From: Saprospiraceae bacterium
Lineage (GTDB): Bacteria > Bacteroidota > Bacteroidia > Chitinophagales > Saprospiraceae
Assembly: GCA_016712145.1 (NCBI GenBank)
Contig: JADJRO010000001.1
Span: 1,984,501 to 2,048,500, forward strand
Reading direction: 5' to 3'
Length of the DNA stretch: 64,000 bases
Position numbers and translations under genes: made by a program. Position 1 is the stretch's first letter; every line of letters starts with the position of its first letter. Below are positions 35,796-44,712 of this stretch, piece by piece. Under the pieces are notes generated by a model. It was not told the DNA's origin and searched no databases. It worked only from the letters and a program-made list of their open reading frames with translations.

Positions 35796-37166
35796 TTATT
35801 CGCAATTCAATTCTTTCCTAGACCTGCTGTCGTTGTTTGGAAAACACATAAAGGACAATACATGATCCGGTAAATATTTTTCAAGCGTTGGATCGTACAG
35901 ACCATTTTCTAAAAATTCAGTAAGGTCTGTGACTTCCTGCTCAGTCAAATTTAAAGGTTGGAAAAATCCGCTGATTTGAGATTTTGGTACTATCGGATTT
36001 TCAGGTTCAGCTTTATTAAAATATTCTACTACTTCTCTCAAGCTTTGTTTGCTTCCTCCATGAAAATAAAAACCAACTGGTTTTAAATTATACAATTGCG
36101 GTACTTTGAATTTGTATAAATCTTCTGCTTTGCCGGTAAATCCACCACGACCTTTAACGCGTTTGTCTGTTGGTCCGGTACGAAATACTTCAGTGATTTT
36201 ATTTTCATATAAGTCATACACACCCAATGCAAAGAAATTAAAACTATTTAAGGATGGGCTGTTGTGACAACGGTAGCAACCTGCCTTTCCAAAAAACAAA
36301 CCAGCGCCTTTCTTTTGTTGTTCGGTCATCGCAGCATGATCTCCTTTTAACCATTTTTGAAAAGGTGCTTCGTGGGTTGTAATGGTTCTGAAATAAGAAG
36401 CTATGGCAAATGAAGTAGTTATTAATGAATAACGTTCTTCAAGTGGAATTTCTGGAAAGGCTTCATCAAATAAAGATTTATATCCTAAGTAAGAAGCCAA
36501 ATTTTCGTTCATAGTCATACGATGCACTTGCAATGCGCGAATGTTATTGGCTTCCAAACCTTCCAATCCTTTAAAATTGACTTCAGTCAGTGTATCCTGA
36601 CGCCAAACGGATTCTGTCCCAATATTTAAACTAAAGGACCCAAATGAACCTGCCCACAGTGCATTTCTGACATAGGCTAAATTAATTGTTGGTAAGGGTC
36701 TTGCACCTTGTGCATCTACTTCGTCGCCCGTATACAATGGATTTTTATTGCGGCCGTTGCCTAAAATTCCAAAGCCTTCGGCACCATCGGCAATACCTTG
36801 AATGCGTCCAGCCGTAAATGATTTGCTGGCAATATGACAAGAGGCACAACTAAAGGAAGTCATTCCTACCGGCTTGTTTGGTAAAATTCCAATAGCTGGT
36901 TCGTGGAAGAGCATACGGCCTAATCTAACTTTTGCTGGATTTAAAATATTTTTGGGATCCTGATTAGGAATTTCAGCTAAATTTTCACCACTTACCAGGA
37001 TGTAATCACGAACGTCTCCATTTGGAGATGCCGATTTAACTTGTTTAATTAATTGATCATCCAGGCTGGTAACATCTTGAGCTATTTCTCTTGTACAGGT
37101 GGTAAATACATAACCTGCAAAAAGTAAGCAAAGCAATTGGAAAGCGAGTAATTTTTTCGCGAACAT
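35796..37166 (-). CDS. Di-haem cytochrome c peroxidase family protein
   Basis: A 456-residue exported protein, likely a lipoprotein (FAGYVFTTC at ~residue 24). It has two c-type haem motifs: CASCH (~107-111) after GMTSF, and CYRCH (~300-304) after FGKAG. It also has the PLPTINLAYVRNALWAGSF segment common to the CcpA/MauG superfamily. Such enzymes reduce hydrogen peroxide with electrons from small cytochromes or, as in MauG, oxidise proteins. The long N- and C-terminal parts resemble the Bacteroidota group often found near haloperoxidase-like genes. The gene ends at the repeat block, and 133 bp of AT-rich DNA separate it from cyanophycinase. Confidence 0.85.
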   Translation of the reverse strand: MFAKKLLAFQLLCLLFAGYVFTTCTREIAQDVTSLDDQLIKQVKSASPNGDVRDYILVSGENLAEIPNQDPKNILNPAKVRLGRMLFHEPAIGILPNKPVGMTSFSCASCHIASKSFTAGRIQGIADGAEGFGILGNGRNKNPLYTGDEVDAQGARPLPTINLAYVRNALWAGSFGSFSLNIGTESVWRQDTLTEVNFKGLEGLEANNIRALQVHRMTMNENLASYLGYKSLFDEAFPEIPLEERYSLITTSFAIASYFRTITTHEAPFQKWLKGDHAAMTEQQKKGAGLFFGKAGCYRCHNSPSLNSFNFFALGVYDLYENKITEVFRTGPTDKRVKGRGGFTGKAEDLYKFKVPQLYNLKPVGFYFHGGSKQSLREVVEYFNKAEPENPIVPKSQISGFFQPLNLTEQEVTDLTEFLENGLYDPTLEKYLPDHVLSFMCFPNNDSRSRKELNCE

Positions 37167-37299
37167 ATTCAGGGAGTATATTTTATTATAAAAATATTAA
37201 TATTTAACTGACTCATATACAATAGAATTAATTAAATATCAAGTATTTATATGCAAATTTGGTAAAAAAATTCCAATTAATTAAAACTTCTTTAAAAAA

Positions 37300-38166
37300 T
37301 TAGGTGTTTACCACAAACGAAGCTTCTAATGGGAGAATTTTCAAACTCCGTTCCCGAATCCGGAATCGATCGCCATTGGCTAAAACGTGGGTGGTTAAAT
37401 TGCTGAGTGACATGGGCGTGCCGGGTTCTAAATCTATATAGCGGTTGTGATTCAGATTTCGAGGATCAAATAAAACCACCATACCCGTGCCAATGACTTC
37501 GCAGTCATTGCCTTTTTTAATAATGAGTCCGGTGTCTTCTGCAAGTCCGATCCCTAATTGATTCGGAAAACGGGCAACCGCTTCAGCCAACCTTCCAAAA
37601 CGCCCTCGTTGGATAAAATGAGTATCTATGATAACTTGATCGAGATAGGACATCCCCCGGGCCATTTTGACATTGCCTTTTTGCATGGCATCCACCACAC
37701 TTCCACCTGCAATCATCTGAAGGGACATGGACATAGCCCCTGCACTGGTTCCTGCGAGCACCAATTTAGTTTCTTCTAGTTTTTTTCGAATGATTTGATG
37801 AGCATGTGTATCTGCAAAGCATTTTACGATTCTAGATTGGTCTCCGCCTGAAAACATAATGCAATCGGCCTCTTCAATAAGTTTTACATTCTTTTTTAGC
37901 TGTGCTTCGGATCGCTTGCGGACATCGACGATCTGAACAGCCTGACAACCCAGGGTTTCAAAGGCCTGGCTGTAATTTTCACCCACTTCAACCGGAATGC
38001 TGGATGCTGTAGTGATTACCACGATTCGTGCTCCGGTCCCGCCGCTTTCACGAACGATCGCAGATAAAATTCCTTGTTTAATAAAGTCCAGACATTCTGA
38101 TTCTTTCAGGCCTATTCCTTTATTTTCATTCCCCCCCACCGGTATCAGTGTTCCTTTAAATTCCAT
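37300..38166 (-). CDS. cphB: Cyanophycinase
   Basis: This serine peptidase of family S51 cleaves cyanophycin (multi-L-arginyl-poly-L-aspartate) into beta-Asp-Arg dipeptides. The 288-residue protein has the nucleophile Ser141 in LAGTSAGAMSM, GGNE near the start, FSGGDQSR, and a DTHFIQRGRFGRL segment with the His expected in the catalytic centre. No signal peptide is present, so it is an intracellular enzyme for mobilising stored polymer. It is divergent from cphA over an 87-bp gap. A TAGCTTTG box lies 25 bp before its start. An isoaspartyl dipeptidase to finish degradation is not in the window. Confidence 0.92.
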   Translation of the reverse strand: MEFKGTLIPVGGNENKGIGLKESECLDFIKQGILSAIVRESGGTGARIVVITTASSIPVEVGENYSQAFETLGCQAVQIVDVRKRSEAQLKKNVKLIEEADCIMFSGGDQSRIVKCFADTHAHQIIRKKLEETKLVLAGTSAGAMSMSLQMIAGGSVVDAMQKGNVKMARGMSYLDQVIIDTHFIQRGRFGRLAEAVARFPNQLGIGLAEDTGLIIKKGNDCEVIGTGMVVLFDPRNLNHNRYIDLEPGTPMSLSNLTTHVLANGDRFRIRERSLKILPLEASFVVNT

Positions 38167-38190
38167 GATTTGGCTCTTGAAAATAGTTCA

Positions 38191-38198
38191 CAAAGCTA
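38191..38198 (-). promoter_or_regulatory. -7 promoter box for cphB
   Basis: TAGCTTTG (minus strand) matches TAnnTTTG in the 87-bp cphB/cphA divergent gap. No equally good box is seen for cphA, although TTATTACC lies at a suitable place. Confidence 0.45.
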
Positions 38199-38253
38199 AA
38201 GGAATGCAGATAATTGCCTAAAATTATTACCTTAAGGCCTCAATCGAACCAAA

Positions 38254-40905
38254 ATGAAAATCCGGGAAATCAATGTCATGCGCGGACCCAACTACTGGTC
38301 CATCAGAAGACACAAATTAATTGTCATGGTTTTAGATCTGGAAGATCTCGAACAAAAACCAACCAATATTCTAGATGGGTTTTTAGAACGAATGAAAGCC
38401 TTGTTGCCAGGATTGTACGAACATCGTTGTTCGGAAGGCGAACCCGGTGGCTTCTACAAACGCGTAGCAGAAGGTACCTGGATGGGGCATGTCGTAGAAC
38501 ACATTGCATTGGAAATTCAAACCATGGCAGGAATGGATGTTGGTTTTGGCCGGACCCGCAGTTATGGTGAACCCGGAGTGTATCATGTTGTATTTGATTA
38601 TTTGGAAGAAAAAGTCGGCGTATATGCTGCTAAAGCGGCGGTACGAATTGCTGAAGCATTGATTGAAGGGACTGTTTACGATTTGACAGATGACATTCAG
38701 GAAATGCGAGAGTTGCGTGAAATTCAACGTTTAGGGCCAAGTACCGCCAGCATCATAGAAGAAGCCATTGCAAGAGGCATTCCCTGGATTCGTCTGAATA
38801 AATATTCACTGTGTCAGCTGGGTTATGGTTGCAATCAGGTGCGGGTTCAAGCAACCGTAACCAGTAAAACTTCCAGTATTGGAGTTGATATTGCGGGTGA
38901 TAAAGAAGATACCAAGTTTTTACTCGGCCAGGCTGAAATACCCGTTCCAAAAGGAGAAATAATTAAAACAGAAACCGGTCTTCAGGAAGCAGTAGATTAT
39001 TTGAAATATCCATTGGTTATAAAACCAATCGATGGAAATCACGGACGCGGAGTGACTACCAACATCATGAATTGGGAACAAGCGTTGGAAGGATTTCACA
39101 TGGCCAAGAAGATTTCCAATGCGGTGATCGTCGAACAATACATAACTGGTGACGACTACCGGATTTTATTGATTAATTATAAATTGGTTGCAGCTGCTAA
39201 GCGGCTTCCGGCTCAAATTATTGGAGACGGTGTTTTGAATATTGATGCCTTGATTAAAAAAACAAATGCTGATCCAAAACGCGGTTATGGGCATGAAAAA
39301 GTACTTACTTATATCACTGTAGATGATATCACCTTAAAGTTATTGGAGCTAAAAGGCTATACTTTAGATAGCGTATTAGCTAAAGGGGAGGTTTTGGTTG
39401 TAAAGGACACGGCCAACCTTTCTACAGGAGGCACTTCTGTGGATGTTACTGACATTGTCCATCCACATACTGTATTTATGGCGGAGCGTATTTCCCGAAT
39501 CGTTGGCTTGGATATTTGTGGAATTGATTTTTTAACTAAAGACATCAGCAAGCCCGTTTCAGAAGTGGGTGGTGCAGTGATCGAAGTCAATGCCGGCCCC
39601 GGATTTAGAATGCATCTGGCGCCTGCAGAAGGCTTACCAAGAAATGTGGCGGCCCCTGTGATTGATATGTTGTATCCACCTGGAAAAAACAGCCGGATTC
39701 CTATTGTAGCCGTTACCGGAACCAATGGCAAAACCACAACGACCCGTTTGATTGCACACATGGCCCGAATGATGGGTTATACAGTAGGGTTTACTACAAC
39801 CGATGGCATTTATATTCAAAACCATTTAATGATGCAGGGAGATTGCAGTGGACCTGGGAGTGCTGAGTTTGTATTAAAGGACCCAACGGTCAATTTTGCA
39901 GTTTTTGAAACGGCCCGAGGTGGAATACTTCGTGCAGGCTTAGGCTTTAAAAATTGCAATTATGCCATTGTCACGAATGTAGCACCCGACCACCTTGGAT
40001 TAAAAGGGATCCACACCATGGAACAATTGGCAAAGGTTAAAGGTGTGGTTGTGGAATCGGTTTTACCAGATGGCTATGCCATTTTAAATGCAGACGATGA
40101 CCTGGTCTATGCCATGCGAGAGCGGATTAATTGCAAGCTTGCTTTGTTTTCGATGGATGAAGACAATCCCCGGATCAAAAAGCACATGCGTGAACATGGC
40201 ATAGCAGCGATCTATGAAAACGGATTTATTACCATTTGCAAAGGAGAATGGAAAATGCGAATTGTTAAAGCAGTCAATGTACCATTGACATACGGGGGCA
40301 GAGCCAGTTTTATGATTCAGAATGTCTTACCTGCTGTTTTGACTGCTTATTTTAATGGATTTGAATTGGATGATATCAAAGCCGCATTAGAATCGTTTAT
40401 ACCAAGTCCGGCCCAAACTCCTGGCCGATTGAATATGTTTGATTTTAAACATTTCAGTATTTTATTGGATTATGCACACAATCCAGCAGGTTTGCAGGCA
40501 CTTAAGAAGTTTATTGATAAAATTGATGCCTATCCGAAAGTGGGAATTATTGCTGGAATTGGTGATAGAAGGCAAGAAGACAATGAAGGAATCGGCAAGG
40601 TTGCAGCCGAGATGTTTGATGAAATCATTGTACGTCAAGACAAACACCTCCGAGGCAAAACCGACCAGGAAATTATCGATATGCTCACAGCTGGAATTAA
40701 GCAACACGACATCGACAAACCCTTTAAAGTTATTCCAAAAGAGTCGGAAGCCATCAAATATGCCATTGAAAATGTAAAAGAAGGTTCTTTGATCGTTGTT
40801 TGCAGTGATGTAGTACCGGATGCGCTCGAATTGGTGCAACGTTACCTTGAAGAAGAAGCTAAGAGTTTATACAAATTTAAAAAAGAAGATATTCCAAATA
40901 CATAA
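38254..40905 (+). CDS. cphA: Cyanophycin synthetase
   Basis: CphA adds Asp and then Arg to cyanophycin with two ATP-dependent active sites. The 883-residue protein has the full three-part architecture. The N-terminal domain (~1-160) contains HxxEH at His79-Glu82-His83. The ATP-grasp domain (~170-475) has LVIKPIDGNHGRGVTTN and the EVNAGPGFRMHLAP end. A Mur-ligase-like domain (~480-880) has the P-loop GTNGKTTTTR at residues 489-498 and a late DYAHNPAG. Length matches cyanobacterial enzymes. The cell can therefore store nitrogen and energy in cytosolic granules. The ATG 87 bp from cphB gives the canonical start. Confidence 0.95.
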   Translation: MKIREINVMRGPNYWSIRRHKLIVMVLDLEDLEQKPTNILDGFLERMKALLPGLYEHRCSEGEPGGFYKRVAEGTWMGHVVEHIALEIQTMAGMDVGFGRTRSYGEPGVYHVVFDYLEEKVGVYAAKAAVRIAEALIEGTVYDLTDDIQEMRELREIQRLGPSTASIIEEAIARGIPWIRLNKYSLCQLGYGCNQVRVQATVTSKTSSIGVDIAGDKEDTKFLLGQAEIPVPKGEIIKTETGLQEAVDYLKYPLVIKPIDGNHGRGVTTNIMNWEQALEGFHMAKKISNAVIVEQYITGDDYRILLINYKLVAAAKRLPAQIIGDGVLNIDALIKKTNADPKRGYGHEKVLTYITVDDITLKLLELKGYTLDSVLAKGEVLVVKDTANLSTGGTSVDVTDIVHPHTVFMAERISRIVGLDICGIDFLTKDISKPVSEVGGAVIEVNAGPGFRMHLAPAEGLPRNVAAPVIDMLYPPGKNSRIPIVAVTGTNGKTTTTRLIAHMARMMGYTVGFTTTDGIYIQNHLMMQGDCSGPGSAEFVLKDPTVNFAVFETARGGILRAGLGFKNCNYAIVTNVAPDHLGLKGIHTMEQLAKVKGVVVESVLPDGYAILNADDDLVYAMRERINCKLALFSMDEDNPRIKKHMREHGIAAIYENGFITICKGEWKMRIVKAVNVPLTYGGRASFMIQNVLPAVLTAYFNGFELDDIKAALESFIPSPAQTPGRLNMFDFKHFSILLDYAHNPAGLQALKKFIDKIDAYPKVGIIAGIGDRRQEDNEGIGKVAAEMFDEIIVRQDKHLRGKTDQEIIDMLTAGIKQHDIDKPFKVIPKESEAIKYAIENVKEGSLIVVCSDVVPDALELVQRYLEEEAKSLYKFKKEDIPNT

Positions 40906-41217
40906 AATTGCCAAATATAATATTGGATTAAAAGTGAATTAATAACACCTTAAAATTTTCTTAGAAGTTAATATATTATAAATATTATCATATATAATGT
41001 ATTGATAAAATTGCTAATTTTTTTAATATTTTAATTAATTGTTATATATATCTGATTAATTTACTATAAATTAAATAGTAAAATTTCGAATATGTATTTT
41101 TGAATAAAAAAAAATAATTTTTAGAATTTTATGAGCTTTTATTAAACCAAATATTATTTTTGCAGGGTTAAACCTGAAAGTTTTTAATTTTTTTGTATTA
41201 AGACTTAAATCCCTCTT
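40906..41217. other. AT-rich intergenic region, 312 bp
   Basis: Strongly AT-rich spacer between cphA and the haloperoxidase gene. It holds the promoter at 41155-41162 and no recognisable gene, RNA or terminator hairpin. Confidence 0.5.
41155..41162 (+). promoter_or_regulatory. -7 promoter box for the haloperoxidase/PAP2 gene
   Basis: TATTTTTG matches TAnnTTTG, 56 bp before the ATG at 41218. This leaves a leader of about 48 nt. Confidence 0.45.
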
Positions 41218-42609
41218 ATGAAATTTTTATCCAAATTACTATTTGGTTTAGTAACTATTACCTTATTCCTCTCAACTTCTTGTAATCAGGTAGAACCTAC
41301 AGAAGGTGGAAACAACCTGATGAAATCTCAAGAAAACGAAGTGTACCATGAATGGAGCTCGGTATTTATGGAAGTTGAGCGTTATGCGGCTGCGTACAGA
41401 CCCGGTCCTGCTCCCCGTGCTTTAGCTTATCTCGGTTTAAGTGCTTACGAAGCTTGTTTGGGAGGTATGCCTGATTATCAATCCTTGCAATTTCGTTTAG
41501 GTATTCAGGATATGCCTGCTGTACAAACCAATTTATACTGGCCTGAGGTTATCAATGCATCTTATGGTTACCTGATGAACAAATTTTTTGAAAACGTAAC
41601 TTTTAAGGACAAAGCTGGACTTACCCTGGATAAACAACAATTTTTAAGATTAATCGAAACAAAAGAAAAAGAGCTTAGAGAGCGTTTCCGTAAAAATACA
41701 GTGGAGACCATTTTAAATAACTCAGAAGCACATGGCCGTGAGGTAGCATCTGCTGTCTGGAGATTTTCTACTACAGATGCTGAAGGATACAATGCCCATT
41801 TAAATCCATTTCCAATTGAAAACAACCCAGTAAATACCTGTGATTGGGTTGCTACTGAGCCTCAGAATTCTACAAGAGGGATGTATGCTCTTTGGGGAAA
41901 GGTCAGACGTTTTGGATTAAGTCAAATTGATATGGATGCATTAAAAGCACCTTTCACCTGTGATGATGGTAAAAATTCCATCAACTACCAACAAGCATGG
42001 GAAATGTATGTGATTGCAAATGAAGCCCGCAGCAATCCGAAAGGTGAAATGGAATGCATTGCAGAATTCTGGAGCGATGATCGTGTAGGTTGGACTTTCA
42101 GTCCGGCTCCACGTTTTATTGCTATTGCAGATCAGATTGTACAAAAAGAAAAATTAAATCTAGAAACAACCTGTGTATTGTATGCACAAATAGGTATGGC
42201 TTTAAATGATGCTAGTGTGGTAGCTTGGTATAATAAATACAAATACGATCTGGAAAGACCGATCACTTATATTAAAAGAAATATTGATCCTAATTTTGAA
42301 GTACCCTGGTTAGGTTTTACACCTCCATTTCCAGCCTATCCTTCCGGCCACTCTACTTTTGGTTATGCAGGAGCTGGTATCCTGGAATATTTTGTCGGAC
42401 CAAACTACAGCTTTACAGATCATTGCCATGAGCAACGTACAGACTTCTGCGGAACGCCTCGCTCATTCAATACATTGCGTACGCTTGCTTACGAAAACGC
42501 TTTCAGTCGTTTACCATTAGCGGTGCATTGGAGAATCGACATGGAAGGTGGTGAATTTTGTGGATTGTTAGCAGCAAAACGTATTCATGAATTGCCCTGG
42601 AAAAAATAA
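41218..42609 (+). CDS. Vanadium-dependent haloperoxidase / PAP2-family lipoprotein
   Basis: A 463-residue exported protein; the lipoprotein signal ends FLSTSC near residue 22. The C-terminal half carries the three-part vanadate/phosphate site: KYKYDLERPITY (~341-352), PSGHSTF (~378-384) and SRLPLAVHWRIDMEGG (~438-453). The last has Ala where most members have Gly before the His block. The family includes vanadium haloperoxidases and acid phosphatases, and sequence alone does not separate halide oxidation from phosphatase activity. An intrinsic terminator follows directly. It may act in the same redox setting as the di-haem peroxidase across the cyanophycin genes. Confidence 0.85.
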   Translation: MKFLSKLLFGLVTITLFLSTSCNQVEPTEGGNNLMKSQENEVYHEWSSVFMEVERYAAAYRPGPAPRALAYLGLSAYEACLGGMPDYQSLQFRLGIQDMPAVQTNLYWPEVINASYGYLMNKFFENVTFKDKAGLTLDKQQFLRLIETKEKELRERFRKNTVETILNNSEAHGREVASAVWRFSTTDAEGYNAHLNPFPIENNPVNTCDWVATEPQNSTRGMYALWGKVRRFGLSQIDMDALKAPFTCDDGKNSINYQQAWEMYVIANEARSNPKGEMECIAEFWSDDRVGWTFSPAPRFIAIADQIVQKEKLNLETTCVLYAQIGMALNDASVVAWYNKYKYDLERPITYIKRNIDPNFEVPWLGFTPPFPAYPSGHSTFGYAGAGILEYFVGPNYSFTDHCHEQRTDFCGTPRSFNTLRTLAYENAFSRLPLAVHWRIDMEGGEFCGLLAAKRIHELPWKK

Positions 42610-42630
42610 TTGAAGTTTAAATAACTTCTG

Positions 42631-42663
42631 AAAAGGGATCTTCATTATGAGGATCCCTTTTTT
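42631..42663 (+). terminator. Intrinsic terminator of the haloperoxidase/PAP2 gene
   Basis: A perfect 10-bp stem (AAAAGGGATC / GATCCCTTTT) with an 11-nt loop runs into a T-tract, 21 bp after the stop codon. Confidence 0.8.
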
Positions 42664-42845
42664 GTTAGTTGATGGTTGTTAGTTGTTAGAGGATAGTTGA
42701 AAGAGGGTTTCCTATTGAAAACTATCATTTATGCTCAAAAGCAGATTTATTTATGTTCCTTGACCAATTTTCAGAGAATGATTCAATTCAAATGACAATT
42801 AACACTCCCGTACTAACAACTATCAACCAACATCTATCAACTAAC
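42664..42845. repeat. Word-repeat pair in inverted orientation, 182 bp
   Basis: GTTAGTTGATGG-type words (42664-42700) and their reverse complement ACTATCAACCAACA-type words (42812-42845) enclose about 110 bp between convergent genes. The ends could pair. A MITE-like origin is possible, but there are no target-site duplications I can confirm. Confidence 0.5.
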
Positions 42846-42852
42846 CATATTC

Positions 42853-43575
42853 TTATTCTTCGTATTCAATGACTTGCATAAATCGCAGGTAAAAACTCAA
42901 TTCGATGGTTGTGTTTACAGTGGATTGTTCGTAACCAGGTTCGGCTTGTCCGGTCCAGGGATTGATCCGGCGAATGGTGGCCGGGACATATACTTGTTTG
43001 GATAAATCAGGTGCAATGTTGAGTTCGAGTCCGGCATGTGTCAACTTACTCATTTTGTATTCTGTGCCTAACTTGATGGAAAATCCATAATTCCATTTGC
43101 GAACCCATTCTTCGAGTTCCTGGTAGATTTCAAATTTAGTTTTTGCCGTGTATTCGCCGCGGAGTCCAATCGTATAATAGGGCTTCCAGATTCCTTTACG
43201 GATGTATCGTTTTAAACCAATATCCAAACTCAAATTGTGAAATTCCATGCCGTAGGTGCTTCCAGGATACCGATTTCCATTGATGTCGTAAAAATAGCTG
43301 ACCCTGAAGGCCCCGCCTTTAACGTGGTATCCTAATTGCCCATAGATTACATTTTTTGAGTCCGAACTTTCTGAATCCATAAATGCAGCGACATGCCAGC
43401 GTACTAAGGGATCCCGCTGGCTGCCTCCACCCCATTTTTGAAATCCCATACTGGGACCAAGTTTGATTCCAAATCCATTGGCTTGGGAAACCAGTTGGTT
43501 GCTATTGCAGGCCATCAGCATTCCAATTGCAGCCAATGTTTTTAAGAATTTAATGGTAAAATGGACCTGTTTCAT
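42853..43575 (-). CDS. Predicted outer-membrane beta-barrel protein
   Basis: A 240-residue exported protein. The N-terminus has a hydrophobic signal (FLKTLAAIGMLMACNS), and a Cys at ~23 could be lipid-modified. The rest alternates amphipathic strands (FGIKLGPSMGF, NVIYGQLGYHVKGGAFRVSYFYD, LSLDIGLKRYI, YTIGLRGEYTAK) and ends in FYLRFMQV, like PorT/OMP_b-brl folds of Bacteroidota. I do not recognise a precise family. It is divergent from the Hsp20 pair. A TAATTTTAC box lies upstream on its strand near 43590-43600, the same variant as for recO and xth. Confidence 0.6.
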   Translation of the reverse strand: MKQVHFTIKFLKTLAAIGMLMACNSNQLVSQANGFGIKLGPSMGFQKWGGGSQRDPLVRWHVAAFMDSESSDSKNVIYGQLGYHVKGGAFRVSYFYDINGNRYPGSTYGMEFHNLSLDIGLKRYIRKGIWKPYYTIGLRGEYTAKTKFEIYQELEEWVRKWNYGFSIKLGTEYKMSKLTHAGLELNIAPDLSKQVYVPATIRRINPWTGQAEPGYEQSTVNTTIELSFYLRFMQVIEYEE

Positions 43576-43657
43576 ATTAGCATGTTTGATGTAAAATTAC
43601 AACACATAGCAGAAATATTAATATCATGTCATTGTGGCATATTTTTTATTTAAAATT

Positions 43658-43681
43658 TGCCAATTTGGCATGTTATGAGCT
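43658..43681 (+). promoter_or_regulatory. Inverted repeat overlapping a sigma-54-like promoter before hsp20
   Basis: TGCCAA-T-TTGGCA (43658-43670) is a perfect 6-bp inverted repeat. It overlaps TTGGCATG...GAGCT, in which GG and GC have the exact -24/-12 spacing of sigma-54 promoters. The predicted start near 43692 leaves a 66-nt leader. Confidence 0.3.
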
Positions 43682-43757
43682 AGAATCAATGCCAGAATTT
43701 ACTAATTTTTAGAATGGTACATCAATTGATCTATAGCTATTATAAAACTTAAAAATT

Positions 43758-44162
43758 ATGATGTACTCAAATTACTACTTCCCCTACCCAAAAACATTTC
43801 GCGTCAAATCAAATTGCGCGGTTGATTATAAACCAGCTGTTGATCAAAGCATCCGACCAAAAATGAATGCGTACGAAAAAGATGAACAGTTGATCATTGA
43901 ATTTTCCATGCCGGGTGTGTTGAAAGAAGATGCGTCCATTCAATTGGAAAATAAGCTATTGCATTTAAATGCAAAACGCATTCAGAAGTCAGAAGATGCC
44001 AAATCATTGCACAAAGAATTTGCAGATGTAAGCTACAAACGCAGCATTCAATTACCTGAAGACATTGATACTGAAAGCTTGAAAGCTCGATTTGAAAATG
44101 GCGTATTGTATGTTCAGATGAACCGTATTAAAAAAGTAACTCACAGCATTTCTGTAAATTAA
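43758..44162 (+). CDS. Hsp20/alpha-crystallin small heat-shock protein 1
   Basis: A 134-residue cytosolic holdase that binds unfolding proteins until DnaK/DnaJ can refold them. The alpha-crystallin domain spans ~35-130: YEKDEQLIIEFSMPGVLKEDASIQLENKLLHL at its start (blocks IEFSMPGV and IQLENKLL), RSIQLPEDID, and the FENGVLYVQM beta-hairpin. The N-terminus is short and Tyr/Phe/Pro-rich (YYFPYPKTF). It is the first of two tandem Hsp20 genes, 26 bp apart, which share a terminator at 44639. A possible sigma-54-type promoter and inverted repeat lie 90 bp upstream. Confidence 0.88.
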   Translation: MMYSNYYFPYPKTFRVKSNCAVDYKPAVDQSIRPKMNAYEKDEQLIIEFSMPGVLKEDASIQLENKLLHLNAKRIQKSEDAKSLHKEFADVSYKRSIQLPEDIDTESLKARFENGVLYVQMNRIKKVTHSISVN

Positions 44163-44188
44163 TTTGTTAAACATAAAATTTTAAAACC

Positions 44189-44614
44189 ATGAGAAATATT
44201 AATTCACTAGCACCTTTTGTTCAAATCGTTGATGATTTGATTGGTAAAACCTTCCATGATCTTAATGGAGGACAACTTTTCCGCAACAATACACCTGGTT
44301 TAAACGTGGTGGATACAGGTAAGGAATTTAAACTTGAATTGGCTGCTCCCGGATTGAACAAGCAGGATTTCAAAATTGAATTAGAAAATAATTTGTTGGT
44401 TATTTCAGCAGATAAAAAACAAGAAAACACGGAATCTAAAGAAAGTTATTTCCGAAAAGAATTCAGTTATCATTCATTTAAAAGAATGTTTGAACTTCCG
44501 GCAGAAGCAGACGCAGAAAAAATTACCGCTCAATACGAAAATGGAATCTTGAACATTCAAATTCCTAAAACCATTGAGATTGGTAAAAACAACAAAACCA
44601 TTGAAATTTCGTAG
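44189..44614 (+). CDS. Hsp20/alpha-crystallin small heat-shock protein 2
   Basis: A 141-residue paralogue of the preceding gene with the same fold: TGKEFKLELAAPGLNKQDFKIELENNLLVI (blocks LELAAPGL, IELENNLL), FRKEFSYHSFKRMFELP and YENGILNIQIPK. The N-terminus differs (INSLAPFVQIVDDLIG). Tandem Hsp20 genes often form mixed oligomers (inference). The terminator 24 bp downstream ends the transcript. Confidence 0.9.
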   Translation: MRNINSLAPFVQIVDDLIGKTFHDLNGGQLFRNNTPGLNVVDTGKEFKLELAAPGLNKQDFKIELENNLLVISADKKQENTESKESYFRKEFSYHSFKRMFELPAEADAEKITAQYENGILNIQIPKTIEIGKNNKTIEIS

Positions 44615-44638
44615 TTGATTTCATATTCAGGGATTAGT

Positions 44639-44670
44639 AACCCGGAGGCATTTGCTCCGGGTTTTTTTTT
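44639..44670 (+). terminator. Intrinsic terminator of the hsp20 pair
   Basis: A 9-bp GC-rich stem (AACCCGGAG / CTCCGGGTT) with a 7-nt loop, followed by a run of T. Confidence 0.85.
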
Positions 44671-44712
44671 GAGGTAACCGAACATGTATGTTTTATTTTA
44701 ATCGTCAGGTAT

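Noticed and set aside
42664..42845. Insertion sequence
   Set aside because: No transposase frame and no target-site duplication were found; left as a repeat pair.
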